Assembly: GCA_024635555.1 (NCBI GenBank)
Contig: JAGXIO010000221.1
Span: 1 to 46,866, forward strand
Direction: 5' to 3'
Length of the DNA: 46,866 nucleotides
Source: Saccharicrinis sp.
GTDB lineage: Bacteria > Bacteroidota > Bacteroidia > Bacteroidales > Marinilabiliaceae
Made by a program: the position numbers and the translations under genes
The notes under the pieces: model-generated
The model's input: the letters and a program-made list of their open reading frames with translations, nothing else
The model's database searches: none
What the model was told of the DNA's origin: nothing
Part shown: positions 17,811-26,484 of the stretch, piece after piece
Position numbering within the stretch: the stretch's first letter is position 1
Layout of the letters: each line of letters opens with the position of its first letter

Positions 17811-18932
17811 TTAATTACTTGCAATTGAATTCAATCCAAAATTCCATATAAATGACATCAATTCTTTGGTGTCTTGTTTTATTTCAAATTGCCCATGATG
17901 AAAATTCATCACTATATCGGCATACGAAAAATAGAGCAATGTTTCTTCGGGCATGGTATCCGCATCGGCATAGTTCCAGCCCGGGGGATTAAAAGAAATA
18001 ATGAGCTCTTTTTTTTCCGGAGATTCATGAAACCTAATATTGATACGAGAGTCAGGGGCATTATGTTTGAAAATTGCGTCTAAAACTCCAAAAATAGAGT
18101 TTTTTATTAATTCTTTGTTGCCTTTTATGGTAATCTTATCATCCACTTCACACTGAATATCCAGATTTTTACTTTCTATCAGTTCATCCTGTTGTATCAT
18201 CAAGAGTTCAATAACTCCATTAAGGTAAAATTCCTGAAATTCTATGTCATCCTTGTTATTTATCTGTGTAATTTGACTGGCCATTTTTACTATTAAACTA
18301 AGGTTTACCACCGAGCGCTCTAACAAACCAATCATTTCGGACATGCGCGACGATTCGGCGGAATGCTTAATTAGGGTAACCGCCATATTAATATCGTTTA
18401 AGGGGGTTGTTATCTCCCTACCGATAAAAGCTAGAAATTTATCTTTGGTTTGGGTCAGTGCCTGCAAGCGCTTGTTCGATTCTTCCAATTGTAGGGTTCG
18501 CTCAAGCACCTTTTGTTCCAGCACCAAATTTGCATTCTGTATTTCTTCTTTGCTCTTTTTTAGTTCGATATGTGTGCTTACTCTGGCCAGCAACTCAGAG
18601 GTGTCAAAGGGTTTCGATATAAAATCCTGTCCACCAACTGCAAAACCGTGTACCGTACTTTCTTTATCGTTTTTGGCCGTAAGATATATAATGGGCAAGA
18701 TATCTAAGGTGGGTATTTTACGGACAGCCTCACAAACTTCGAACCCGTTTTTTTCGGGCATCATAATGTCCAATAACATTAAATCGAAAGTTTGCTCTTC
18801 AACCCATTGTAAGGCTTCTTTGCCTCCAAGTGCCATCTCAACCTCGTATCCATTGTCGCTTAATATATTTGCTATTACCTGAATGTTTTTAGGATTGTCG
18901 TCTACCACCAATATTCTGCCTCTGTTGTTCAT
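17811..18932 (-). CDS. Receiver domain fused to a histidine-kinase-like half lacking the phospho-His
   Basis: Residues 7-120 are a standard receiver: the acidic pair at D11/D12, phospho-acceptor D55 in LMLLDIMMP, and K107 in FISKPFD. A coiled coil (about 123-160) follows. Next comes a HisKA-like helix, but its H box reads FLAFIGREITTPLN: R172 stands where the phospho-His should be. The ATPase-like half (about 225-365) also lacks clear signatures: the N box is LIKNSIFGVLDAIF, and no DxGxG or GxGLGL loop is found. It should receive phosphate but not autophosphorylate, and may act by binding or dimerisation. Its stop is 43 bases before the lipoprotein gene, and it starts 4 bases after the PKD gene's stop. 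Confidence 0.86.
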   Translation of the reverse strand: MNNRGRILVVDDNPKNIQVIANILSDNGYEVEMALGGKEALQWVEEQTFDLMLLDIMMPEKNGFEVCEAVRKIPTLDILPIIYLTAKNDKESTVHGFAVGGQDFISKPFDTSELLARVSTHIELKKSKEEIQNANLVLEQKVLERTLQLEESNKRLQALTQTKDKFLAFIGREITTPLNDINMAVTLIKHSAESSRMSEMIGLLERSVVNLSLIVKMASQITQINNKDDIEFQEFYLNGVIELLMIQQDELIESKNLDIQCEVDDKITIKGNKELIKNSIFGVLDAIFKHNAPDSRINIRFHESPEKKELIISFNPPGWNYADADTMPEETLLYFSYADIVMNFHHGQFEIKQDTKELMSFIWNFGLNSIASN

Positions 18933-18936
18933 GTAA

Positions 18937-21900
18937 TTATCTTAATAAATTTATAGAACCTTTTTTCTCCAACACCTCATCATTATAGGTGATTACTTTT
19001 ACTACGTAATTATAAGTATCCGCTATTTGTGGGTTGCCTCTAAAATTACCATCCCAACCGTTGACTAAATTGTCCGTTTCAAACACTATTTGCCCCAAGC
19101 GGTTGAACACCCTAAAATAGATTAACTTTTTCAATCCCCATCCCTTTACGTAAATTATATCGTTTGTGTTATCATTATTTGGGGTAAAAGCAGTGGGAAC
19201 ATCTACCGAGTACTTTTTTTCTACGCTTACTTTAGCTTCGTAATCTACAGTAAAACAATTACTTGTGTCGGTAACGCTTACGATATAATTGGTGTTTTGC
19301 AAAGGTAATAAAATTGGATTTGGGCAATCTGTACACGATATTCCAGGCAAATTTTCCCAAATGTATGATTTAATGTCGGCGCGAGCCAAATTTATTTGAA
19401 CCGATTCGCCAATAATAATGGTGGTGTCAACAACATCAACTACGGGCTTTTGCTGAACGGTGATATGCACTGAATCCTCATTTACGCAGGAATTTTCGTC
19501 CGTTACGCTCACTGTAAACGTGGTGTTAGTGTCGGGACTGGCAATAGGGTCATTTATGTTGAAAAAATCTAGGTATTCTGTATGATTCCACTGGTACGAA
19601 ACTCCTCCACTGGCCAAGAGCATTAAGTTGTTACCCTTACAAATAAAGGTGTCAGAGCTGTCAGACAAGATGGTAACCGTGGGTAGAGGATAGGCAGTTA
19701 CAACATCCACCACCGTATCGCTGCAACCAAAACTATCCTGCGCAATAAGTTTAAGATTATATGTTCCATCATTTTCATAAAGAAACGAAGGATTTTCTGC
19801 CAAGCTCTCTATTCCATTGCCGCTTTGCCATTGGAAGTTCCCGGCATTTTCAGATTGGTTTATAACAGCCATATTAAAAGGAACACACCCATTTTTAACA
19901 TTGTCTTGATAAGTAAATTTGGCTTTTACTTCCTTATGTACAAAAAGCGTGTCTGTTATATAAATGTTCGGGCAACCAAATATGGGATCTGATTCAAGTA
20001 TTAATGAGGGGTTTATAATGCCCGCGCCGTAGTATCGATGCTTGCTTTCCAAATCGGTAGAAGTACTGCCATCTGTAAAGTCCCAAACTATTGATGAAAG
20101 GTTTTGTTCATTTTTAAATGAAAAAGAGACCTCGCTTCCAAAGCAAGCGGTATCTGGAAGCACCATTTCGGCATATGGTCCGTTTAGGCGAATAAACTCT
20201 GGTTTGGTAAGAGTGTCCGCACATCCATTGGCCGAATAGGCAATAAGCGATACATCGTAATCGCCTGGTTTACTATAGATATGCTTGGGGTGTTTTAAAA
20301 CAGATTCGTTTAGGTTGTCGCCAAATATCCATTTTTGCGATCCTGATCCGGTATATTCTGTTTCGTTATTGAAGTAAATTGGGAGGGTATAACAATTAGA
20401 TTCATTCTTATTGCTGGTAAATTTGGCCACCGGCGGCTCCTCGATACTGATATACGATGGTACGGTGTGATTAAGTTCGCATCCGTGATCGTCGATAATT
20501 TTAAGTGATACATCGTAAGAGCCTGGTGAATGATATACATGTTTGACATTCCGCAGCGTACTTTGGTTTCCGTCGCCAAAATCCCATAAAAAGTCGGTAA
20601 CGTTACTTTTAGAGCGATCCCAAAAAAACAATGAATCGTTAATGCATGCATCGGCATCCGAAACAATAAAGGCGGCATGTGGGTCTATCACCTTTATTTC
20701 ATTTTTAAGCAACATGGTTGATGTACAACCTTTTTGGTTGGTAAGCGAAAGGCGCACGTTGTAGGTGCCAAAAGCCTGGTACTCGTGAACCGGGTTTTCC
20801 TGATCTGAGGTGGCATCATCGCCAAAATCCCAGTCCCATTGGGTGATAGGCAGCTCATGCTCGCTTACATTATTAAACTGGTATTTAACGGGCATACAAC
20901 CGTCCACATAATCGATTGTAAATTTGCTCAGCGGCTTAAAAATTTTTATTTCTTTGCGCAGGGTGTCGGTGCAATTGTTTCGGTCCTTCACCACCAGTTG
21001 GGCTATAAAAGTACCATTATTGTTATATTTATGCGTAGTAGGTTCGTCGGTAAACTGCACGGGGGTATTGTCGCCAAAATCCCATAAATACTTTTTATAA
21101 AGTCCGTTGAAATCAAAAGAGGAGGCATCTTGGCTCTGACCCGCATCGAATAAGAGGGAGGTATTGGCACAGGGGCCAGTACCCGTGGTATCGAAAACCG
21201 TTATAGGTTCAGATATTATTATATTGTTTGAATAGGAATAGGAACACTCACTGCCACTTTTTTGGGCTTTTAAAACGAGCGAATACTTACCTTTTTGGGA
21301 ATAGGTATGCGAAAAATTAGTGCCGGCATTTACAATGGAATCACCATCATCAAAGTAGAAAGTATAAGTGTCTGCATCAATTAGGTCAATTGAGAAATCG
21401 GCTTTGTAGGGCGAATCGCAATTTTGTATCCGGTTGTATTTGGCAATGGGGCCTTTAATGTACAAGGCCTTTGCCTTGGTAACGGAGCTTACGCATCCGT
21501 TGTGCGTTACTTTTAATTTCACATCCATATATCCCGTATCGGTATATTGATGCATGGATATTCCCATTTCGCTTTGCATTCCATCCCCAAAATCCCAAGT
21601 TACATCGTCAAAAATAGGAGCATTGTTTGTTATGTCCTCAAATTCAACCTCTTCGCTTGCGCAAAAAACACTTTTGTCCTTGACGGCAAAGTCAGGCTGC
21701 ACTTTTTGTCCTACCGAAATATTTACACTGCTGCTGGCGACACATCCCAATTCTGTTTCCACAGTTAAATTCACCTTGTATTTGCCCACATCAGCATAGG
21801 TTCGTTGAAAGGTGTCTTGGTTGGTATAACTCTCCTGTTCTGTTTTCCATGTGAGCCCGGTAATATGATCCAACGGGGTGTCGTAAGTTATTGTGTGCCC

Positions 21901-23331
21901 AAAATTTAGATCAATAGGCTGACATCCCGAGGTAGGATTGTCGCTTGTAATGTTTACTTGCGGCAGCACAATTTGTAACACATCTATTTTTTCTACCTTG
22001 AGCTTACAGCCATAAATGCTGGTGACCTCAAGCGTAGTAGTATAATTTTGTTTTTTATTATCGGCAAGTTCTTTGGTAGAGGGGTAGGTGTGCGTAGGTA
22101 TCATCTCCGAAGAAGTTTCATCTTTACCAAAATTCCAACTGTAGCTTTCTATATTGTTGCCAGCAGGAGTGTAGGTAATATTAACAGGTACCTGGCAAGC
22201 AAAGCTGTCGGATATAGTAAAGTCCACCTTCACATCTTCAACATGTATAAGAGTGGTAGTGGTGCTCACGCATTCATAGTTTTCAATCATTAGCTCAACC
22301 ACATAATCGCCCGGCTTGGTAAAAATATGCGATGGACTAACTTCAGCAGAGCTTGTGCCATCGCCAAAATCCCAGCTGTTGGTGCGGTTGTTTACCGAAG
22401 TATTGGTAAATTTTATGGGCGTGTTGGGGCAAACTGTATCTTTCAACATGGAAAACGCTGCCATTGTATTGCTTACCTCTATTATTTCCTCAAAGGTGAT
22501 GGAATCCGTGCATCCCAAATTGTCGCTTAGGGTTAAAGAAACATCGTAAACTCCGGTTTGGAGGTAGGTATGTAAAGGATGTTTCAATAGGGAGCTTTGC
22601 TGATCGCCAAAATCCCATTTGTAACTTAAGTTTCCTAAGCCATCAGATTGGTTGGTAAACTGTGTATTTAAGCTGCCGTTGCATGAATAGCGATCCGCGA
22701 CCTGAAAATCTGCGGTAGGTTTTTGAACGGTAATTAATTCTTCACGAGTAGCTTTACCAACACAACCATTTTCATCTTGATAAATTAACGTAATATTATA
22801 CACTCCGGGTTGTTGAAACAAATGTACTGGGTTTTTATCATTGCTGAAATTTCCGTCTCCAAAATCCCAGGTGTAATTGCCATTGGGTGAGCTTGACGAA
22901 ACACCGCTCATGAAATTCACATCAAATGGAGCACATTGTTCGGTTGGTATATCGGGCGTAAAACTTACAGAAGGCAAATCATAAACACGGATAAAATTAT
23001 TCTTAACCAGAATTTCACTTTTATCTGCATCAAAAATGGTAAGACTAACGTTATAACTTCCAAGAGTGTTGTAGATGTGAGAAGCATTTCTAAATGTGGA
23101 GATATTACCGTCACCAAAATCCCATAAATAAGTGTAGTTCTCGTTGCTTGGGCTTTGATTAACAAAATAAACTTGCAGCGGAGCGCAACCTTCTTGTTTT
23201 TCCGACGTAAAATTCAAATCAATTTGTGATTTTACAGGAGTAAAAGAAAATAAGGTAATAATAAAAAGAAACATTAAAAATTGTAGATACTTATGCATGA
23301 TACTAATATTTTTACCTAAATTATGAATCAT
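18937..23331 (-). CDS. Giant PKD-repeat surface protein with type B T9SS sorting domain
   Basis: This 1464-residue protein is predicted to be secreted by type IX secretion and displayed on the surface. A signal peptide (YLQFLMFLFIITLF, ending PVKSQ) is followed by about 14 PKD-type repeats, most with a WDFGDG-like motif and a later H-Y...G-Y-V-L pattern; several end in GC. Two Ig-like segments follow (about 1220-1370). The last 90 residues (PTAFTPNNDNTNDIIYVKGW, then FNRLGQIVFE and NGWDG) are a CHU_C/gliding-type C-terminal domain. A second ATG at residue 12 (23298) gives a tidier signal peptide and more room for the divergent promoter. A role in adhesion is inference. The PorP and PorE-like genes diverge from it. 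Confidence 0.92.
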   Translation of the reverse strand: MIHNLGKNISIMHKYLQFLMFLFIITLFSFTPVKSQIDLNFTSEKQEGCAPLQVYFVNQSPSNENYTYLWDFGDGNISTFRNASHIYNTLGSYNVSLTIFDADKSEILVKNNFIRVYDLPSVSFTPDIPTEQCAPFDVNFMSGVSSSSPNGNYTWDFGDGNFSNDKNPVHLFQQPGVYNITLIYQDENGCVGKATREELITVQKPTADFQVADRYSCNGSLNTQFTNQSDGLGNLSYKWDFGDQQSSLLKHPLHTYLQTGVYDVSLTLSDNLGCTDSITFEEIIEVSNTMAAFSMLKDTVCPNTPIKFTNTSVNNRTNSWDFGDGTSSAEVSPSHIFTKPGDYVVELMIENYECVSTTTTLIHVEDVKVDFTISDSFACQVPVNITYTPAGNNIESYSWNFGKDETSSEMIPTHTYPSTKELADNKKQNYTTTLEVTSIYGCKLKVEKIDVLQIVLPQVNITSDNPTSGCQPIDLNFGHTITYDTPLDHITGLTWKTEQESYTNQDTFQRTYADVGKYKVNLTVETELGCVASSSVNISVGQKVQPDFAVKDKSVFCASEEVEFEDITNNAPIFDDVTWDFGDGMQSEMGISMHQYTDTGYMDVKLKVTHNGCVSSVTKAKALYIKGPIAKYNRIQNCDSPYKADFSIDLIDADTYTFYFDDGDSIVNAGTNFSHTYSQKGKYSLVLKAQKSGSECSYSYSNNIIISEPITVFDTTGTGPCANTSLLFDAGQSQDASSFDFNGLYKKYLWDFGDNTPVQFTDEPTTHKYNNNGTFIAQLVVKDRNNCTDTLRKEIKIFKPLSKFTIDYVDGCMPVKYQFNNVSEHELPITQWDWDFGDDATSDQENPVHEYQAFGTYNVRLSLTNQKGCTSTMLLKNEIKVIDPHAAFIVSDADACINDSLFFWDRSKSNVTDFLWDFGDGNQSTLRNVKHVYHSPGSYDVSLKIIDDHGCELNHTVPSYISIEEPPVAKFTSNKNESNCYTLPIYFNNETEYTGSGSQKWIFGDNLNESVLKHPKHIYSKPGDYDVSLIAYSANGCADTLTKPEFIRLNGPYAEMVLPDTACFGSEVSFSFKNEQNLSSIVWDFTDGSTSTDLESKHRYYGAGIINPSLILESDPIFGCPNIYITDTLFVHKEVKAKFTYQDNVKNGCVPFNMAVINQSENAGNFQWQSGNGIESLAENPSFLYENDGTYNLKLIAQDSFGCSDTVVDVVTAYPLPTVTILSDSSDTFICKGNNLMLLASGGVSYQWNHTEYLDFFNINDPIASPDTNTTFTVSVTDENSCVNEDSVHITVQQKPVVDVVDTTIIIGESVQINLARADIKSYIWENLPGISCTDCPNPILLPLQNTNYIVSVTDTSNCFTVDYEAKVSVEKKYSVDVPTAFTPNNDNTNDIIYVKGWGLKKLIYFRVFNRLGQIVFETDNLVNGWDGNFRGNPQIADTYNYVVKVITYNDEVLEKKGSINLLR

Positions 23332-23356
23332 TAAGTGTGTTAAGTTAGATTAATGT

Positions 23357-23386
23357 TTTGTACGGGTAAGTTAACGAATAGTTTCT
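23357..23386 (+). promoter_or_regulatory. Possible promoter of the right arm (PorP operon)
   Basis: TTTG at 23357-23360 is followed after 18 bases by TAGTTTCT at 23379-23386. The spacing fits Bacteroidota promoters, but the -7 box departs from TAnnTTTG at its last two bases. It lies in the 83-base centre shared with the leftward PKD operon. Confidence 0.35.
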
Positions 23387-23414
23387 AGCTATTAATAAGA
23401 AAAAATATATTACT

Positions 23415-24431
23415 GTGAAATTTTTTTACCTAAGTATATATCTGATTATAATTACAACCTTTCTGGATGTAAATGGTCAGACCTTACACTATTCGCAATT
23501 TTTTTCATCGCCTTTACATTTAAACCCTGCCTTAACAGGTGTTATCGATGCGCAGTGGCGGTTCATCAATAATAACCGAACACAGGGTATGTATTTTGGC
23601 GATCCATTGAATACAATAAGTGTTTCGTATGATAGGTCGATGAATTTTTATAAAAGTACGGTGGGTCTTGGTGCATTATATAGCTATGATAATGCTTCGG
23701 GACCATCCTTGCCCACCAATAAGTTTTACCTGTCGGGTAGCAGTAACGTGCAAGTATCGGAGCGCTCATACATTGGCGCAGGCTTGCAGGTAGGTTGGGT
23801 GATGCGTAGGCTGCAGTTGGGAAATTATACCTATCCTGAGCAGTACGACCGGGAAACAGGAGGCTTTAATGAATTATTGCCCAATTCAGAAAATTTTTCG
23901 AGGGAATACTCAAATTATATGGATGTTAATATGGGTGTATTATGGAATTATAGAGGAGAGGGTTATGTGCTGAGTACCGGTGTGGCCATGTACCATGTAA
24001 ACCGGGCAAAAGATTATTTTTTAAATGAAAATAAGCCCCTTGCGGTTCGCACCAACTGGCATGGCTCGATAAAAATAAAGTTGAATGAGCAATTTTACGT
24101 TCTGCCACAATCGTATTATACCTTTTATAACAAAACATCCGAGTTTTTGGTAGGATCCAATGTGGGCATGGAGCTTAATGCGGCCAACCAGGATTATAAA
24201 AGTTTGAGCGTGGGTGCTTATATCCGCAATGGCTTTAACCGCGAATTTGAATCGGCCATACTGTTGCTGGGCTTAAACTATCGTAACTGGACAGCCATAA
24301 CCAGTGTCGATGTGGATATATCGGGGTTAAAAACAACAAATATTTTTACCCATGCCTTCGAGCTCACCTTAATATATCAGAGGCCTTGGGCTATTCTTAA
24401 AAAAACAACCATCCCATGCATAAGATATTAA
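23415..24431 (+). CDS. PorP/SprF-family type IX secretion membrane protein
   Basis: This is a 338-residue outer-membrane beta-barrel of the PorP/SprF family. The family hallmark follows the signal peptide (residues 1-21): YSQFFSSPLHLNPALTGV. Later marks are WRFINNNRTQ, SYDRSM, a Gly-rich strand GLGALYSYD and repeated aromatic-ended strands. In Flavobacterium johnsoniae the relative SprF is needed to deliver the type B cargo SprB. By analogy this copy should serve the PKD protein encoded divergently. The start is GTG at 23415, chosen because it gives a full signal peptide. The end overlaps the next gene by 16 bases, so the two are translationally coupled. Confidence 0.88.
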   Translation: MKFFYLSIYLIIITTFLDVNGQTLHYSQFFSSPLHLNPALTGVIDAQWRFINNNRTQGMYFGDPLNTISVSYDRSMNFYKSTVGLGALYSYDNASGPSLPTNKFYLSGSSNVQVSERSYIGAGLQVGWVMRRLQLGNYTYPEQYDRETGGFNELLPNSENFSREYSNYMDVNMGVLWNYRGEGYVLSTGVAMYHVNRAKDYFLNENKPLAVRTNWHGSIKIKLNEQFYVLPQSYYTFYNKTSEFLVGSNVGMELNAANQDYKSLSVGAYIRNGFNREFESAILLLGLNYRNWTAITSVDVDISGLKTTNIFTHAFELTLIYQRPWAILKKTTIPCIRY

Positions 24432-26482
24432 TCCTCTTAGTTTTTTTTGTGTCGATTTGTAAAAATCACAACCAACTGCATGCTCAGCCCTATGATGTTA
24501 AGGATTTGAAGCAATGGCAAATAAAGGGTTATGCAAAAAGTGCAGAGGTACAAGGCGATTATATTTCGGCCATTTATTACTACAGTAATCTTTACAAAAA
24601 AAATCCGCGCAAAACAAAATATCTATGGAAGCTGGCCTACCAGTATCAGCAATCCAGAGATTATTTAAGTGCTTATGAAGCATTCGACAAGTTGGTAACG
24701 AAGTGTCCTAAAAGGGAGATGCTGGCCAATTATTACAAAGCAATAAATGCCAAGTCTTTGGGTTATAATGATGAGGCTTATGAATTGTTAAAAAAAATAA
24801 GGGTCAGAAAGCAAAAAAAATGGATGCCCAATTATTTCGAGATGTTGGTGGAAAGCCAAATGCGAGGTTGCGAACTGGCTATGGAGATGAAGGACTCCAT
24901 CAACCAAAAGAAAATGGTGGAGCTGGCACCCGGTATCAATCGGCCACATATCGAGTTCAACCCTTTTTATCTTTCCGATACTGTTTTTGCGTATTCGTCG
25001 GCGGCCGTGGATACTATAGCGTATTACGAAGTGGATAGTATTAGACCGAAACGAAAATTTTATTTAGCCACGAAAGATAGTTTGGGTTGGACGGGCGGCC
25101 ACCAGCCGGGGAAGCCATTTTTTAACTCGCCCAAATATGATACCGGCGATGGTGTTTTTTCGATGGATGGCCAGCGCTTTTATTTTACCCGTTGCAGCCG
25201 CAATTGGCAAAATAAAATGATATGTAATTTATATGTTAGCGAAAAGTTTAAGGACGAATGGTTGAAACCATATGAACTGGGTAGCGAAATAAATTTGAGA
25301 AATTTTTCATCTACCGAACCGGCTGTGGGAACCTGCTATGATCCTAATTTAGAGGTAGTTTATTTTGTTTCGACACGTCCTGGGGGGTACGGCCAAACAG
25401 ATATTTGGTACACTATTTACGATTTAGTAAAACAAACTTATCAAAAACCCGTAAACGCAGGTATTTACATTAACACATCGGGAGCTGAGGCAACACCGTA
25501 TTTCGATAGATTGAGCCATAATATGTACTTTAGTTCCGATGGTTGGCCTAATTTTGGGGGCTTAGATGTGTTTAGTGCGTACGGTGAACTGGTGAGTTGG
25601 GACGAGCCCGTGAACATGGGTTATCCTATTAATTCTAATTGCGATGATTTATATTACTCTGAGGATGAATTTGGAGAAAAAGGTTTTATAACGTCAAACA
25701 GAGGGGGAGGGCTATCGTTGACACATGAAAATTGTTGCGATGATATTTACCCATGGAAATCCACCTTTGCCGAAAAAATAGCCGTGAGTGCTGTGTTGGT
25801 AGGTGTTAATGCGGATTTTAAAAAAATGGGTATTATAAACCTTATATCATCGGGTAAAACAGGGACACAAGGTATTTTAAAAAATACTAAAGTTGATATT
25901 TACATACAAAAAGATAGCACCAACTTGGTTTATATTAACAGTACAACAACAGATAGTTTTGGGAATCTTAATTTTTTAAGTCCTATTGATATGGATTTCC
26001 GGATGGTGATTGCAGATAAAAGGGTTATCCGCAAAAATATAGAATTTTCAACTCGTGGCTTATCGTCTGAAGAGTTAAACATGGGGCAGGTAAGTTTGCA
26101 AACGATGGATACAGTAACGCATGTATTGCCTCAGGTTTTTGGTCCCGGCAACCAAACAAAGTTAAGTGCTGATGAATATGCTATTATAGATGGAGGATTG
26201 CTAAAAATGATGCTATTATATCAGGATGTAAGTGTTGAAATAGGTTCGCATACAGACAGCCGAGGTAATGATAAATATAATATTAGGCTCTCGGATAGGA
26301 GGGCTCGCGAAGTGCTTAGATATTTAATAAGTAAAGGTGTAAATGAGGATAGGTTAAAAGCTGTTGGTTATGGTGGAAGCAAACCAATTGCACCCAATAA
26401 AAAAGACGATGGTACCGACAATCCTGAGGGTAGGCTTTTAAATTGGAGAACAGAGTTTATGCTAATAGATAGTAATAATTAG
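24416..26482 (+). CDS. PorE-like TPR - PD40 propeller - CRD - OmpA protein
   Basis: This 688-residue envelope protein has the order known from the T9SS protein PorE. TPR-like helices lie at about 30-150 (SAEVQGDYISAIYYYSNLYK onward). A PD40/WD40-type propeller spans about 200-450 (FSMDGQRFYFTRCS; YFDRLSHNMYFSSDGW; SNRGGG). A carboxypeptidase-regulatory-like beta domain covers about 488-555. The OmpA C-terminal domain is at about 570-688, with IGSHTDSRGNDKYNIRLSDR and GVNEDRLKAVGYG. The OmpA domain should grip peptidoglycan and anchor the PorP partner. The N-terminal signal contains VSIC, but Ile before Cys makes a lipobox doubtful; cleavage after HAQ is the alternative. It overlaps PorP by 16 bases, and the ABC gene starts 2 bases after its stop. 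Confidence 0.88.
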   Translation: MHKILILLVFFVSICKNHNQLHAQPYDVKDLKQWQIKGYAKSAEVQGDYISAIYYYSNLYKKNPRKTKYLWKLAYQYQQSRDYLSAYEAFDKLVTKCPKREMLANYYKAINAKSLGYNDEAYELLKKIRVRKQKKWMPNYFEMLVESQMRGCELAMEMKDSINQKKMVELAPGINRPHIEFNPFYLSDTVFAYSSAAVDTIAYYEVDSIRPKRKFYLATKDSLGWTGGHQPGKPFFNSPKYDTGDGVFSMDGQRFYFTRCSRNWQNKMICNLYVSEKFKDEWLKPYELGSEINLRNFSSTEPAVGTCYDPNLEVVYFVSTRPGGYGQTDIWYTIYDLVKQTYQKPVNAGIYINTSGAEATPYFDRLSHNMYFSSDGWPNFGGLDVFSAYGELVSWDEPVNMGYPINSNCDDLYYSEDEFGEKGFITSNRGGGLSLTHENCCDDIYPWKSTFAEKIAVSAVLVGVNADFKKMGIINLISSGKTGTQGILKNTKVDIYIQKDSTNLVYINSTTTDSFGNLNFLSPIDMDFRMVIADKRVIRKNIEFSTRGLSSEELNMGQVSLQTMDTVTHVLPQVFGPGNQTKLSADEYAIIDGGLLKMMLLYQDVSVEIGSHTDSRGNDKYNIRLSDRRAREVLRYLISKGVNEDRLKAVGYGGSKPIAPNKKDDGTDNPEGRLLNWRTEFMLIDSNN

Positions 26483-26484
26483 GT

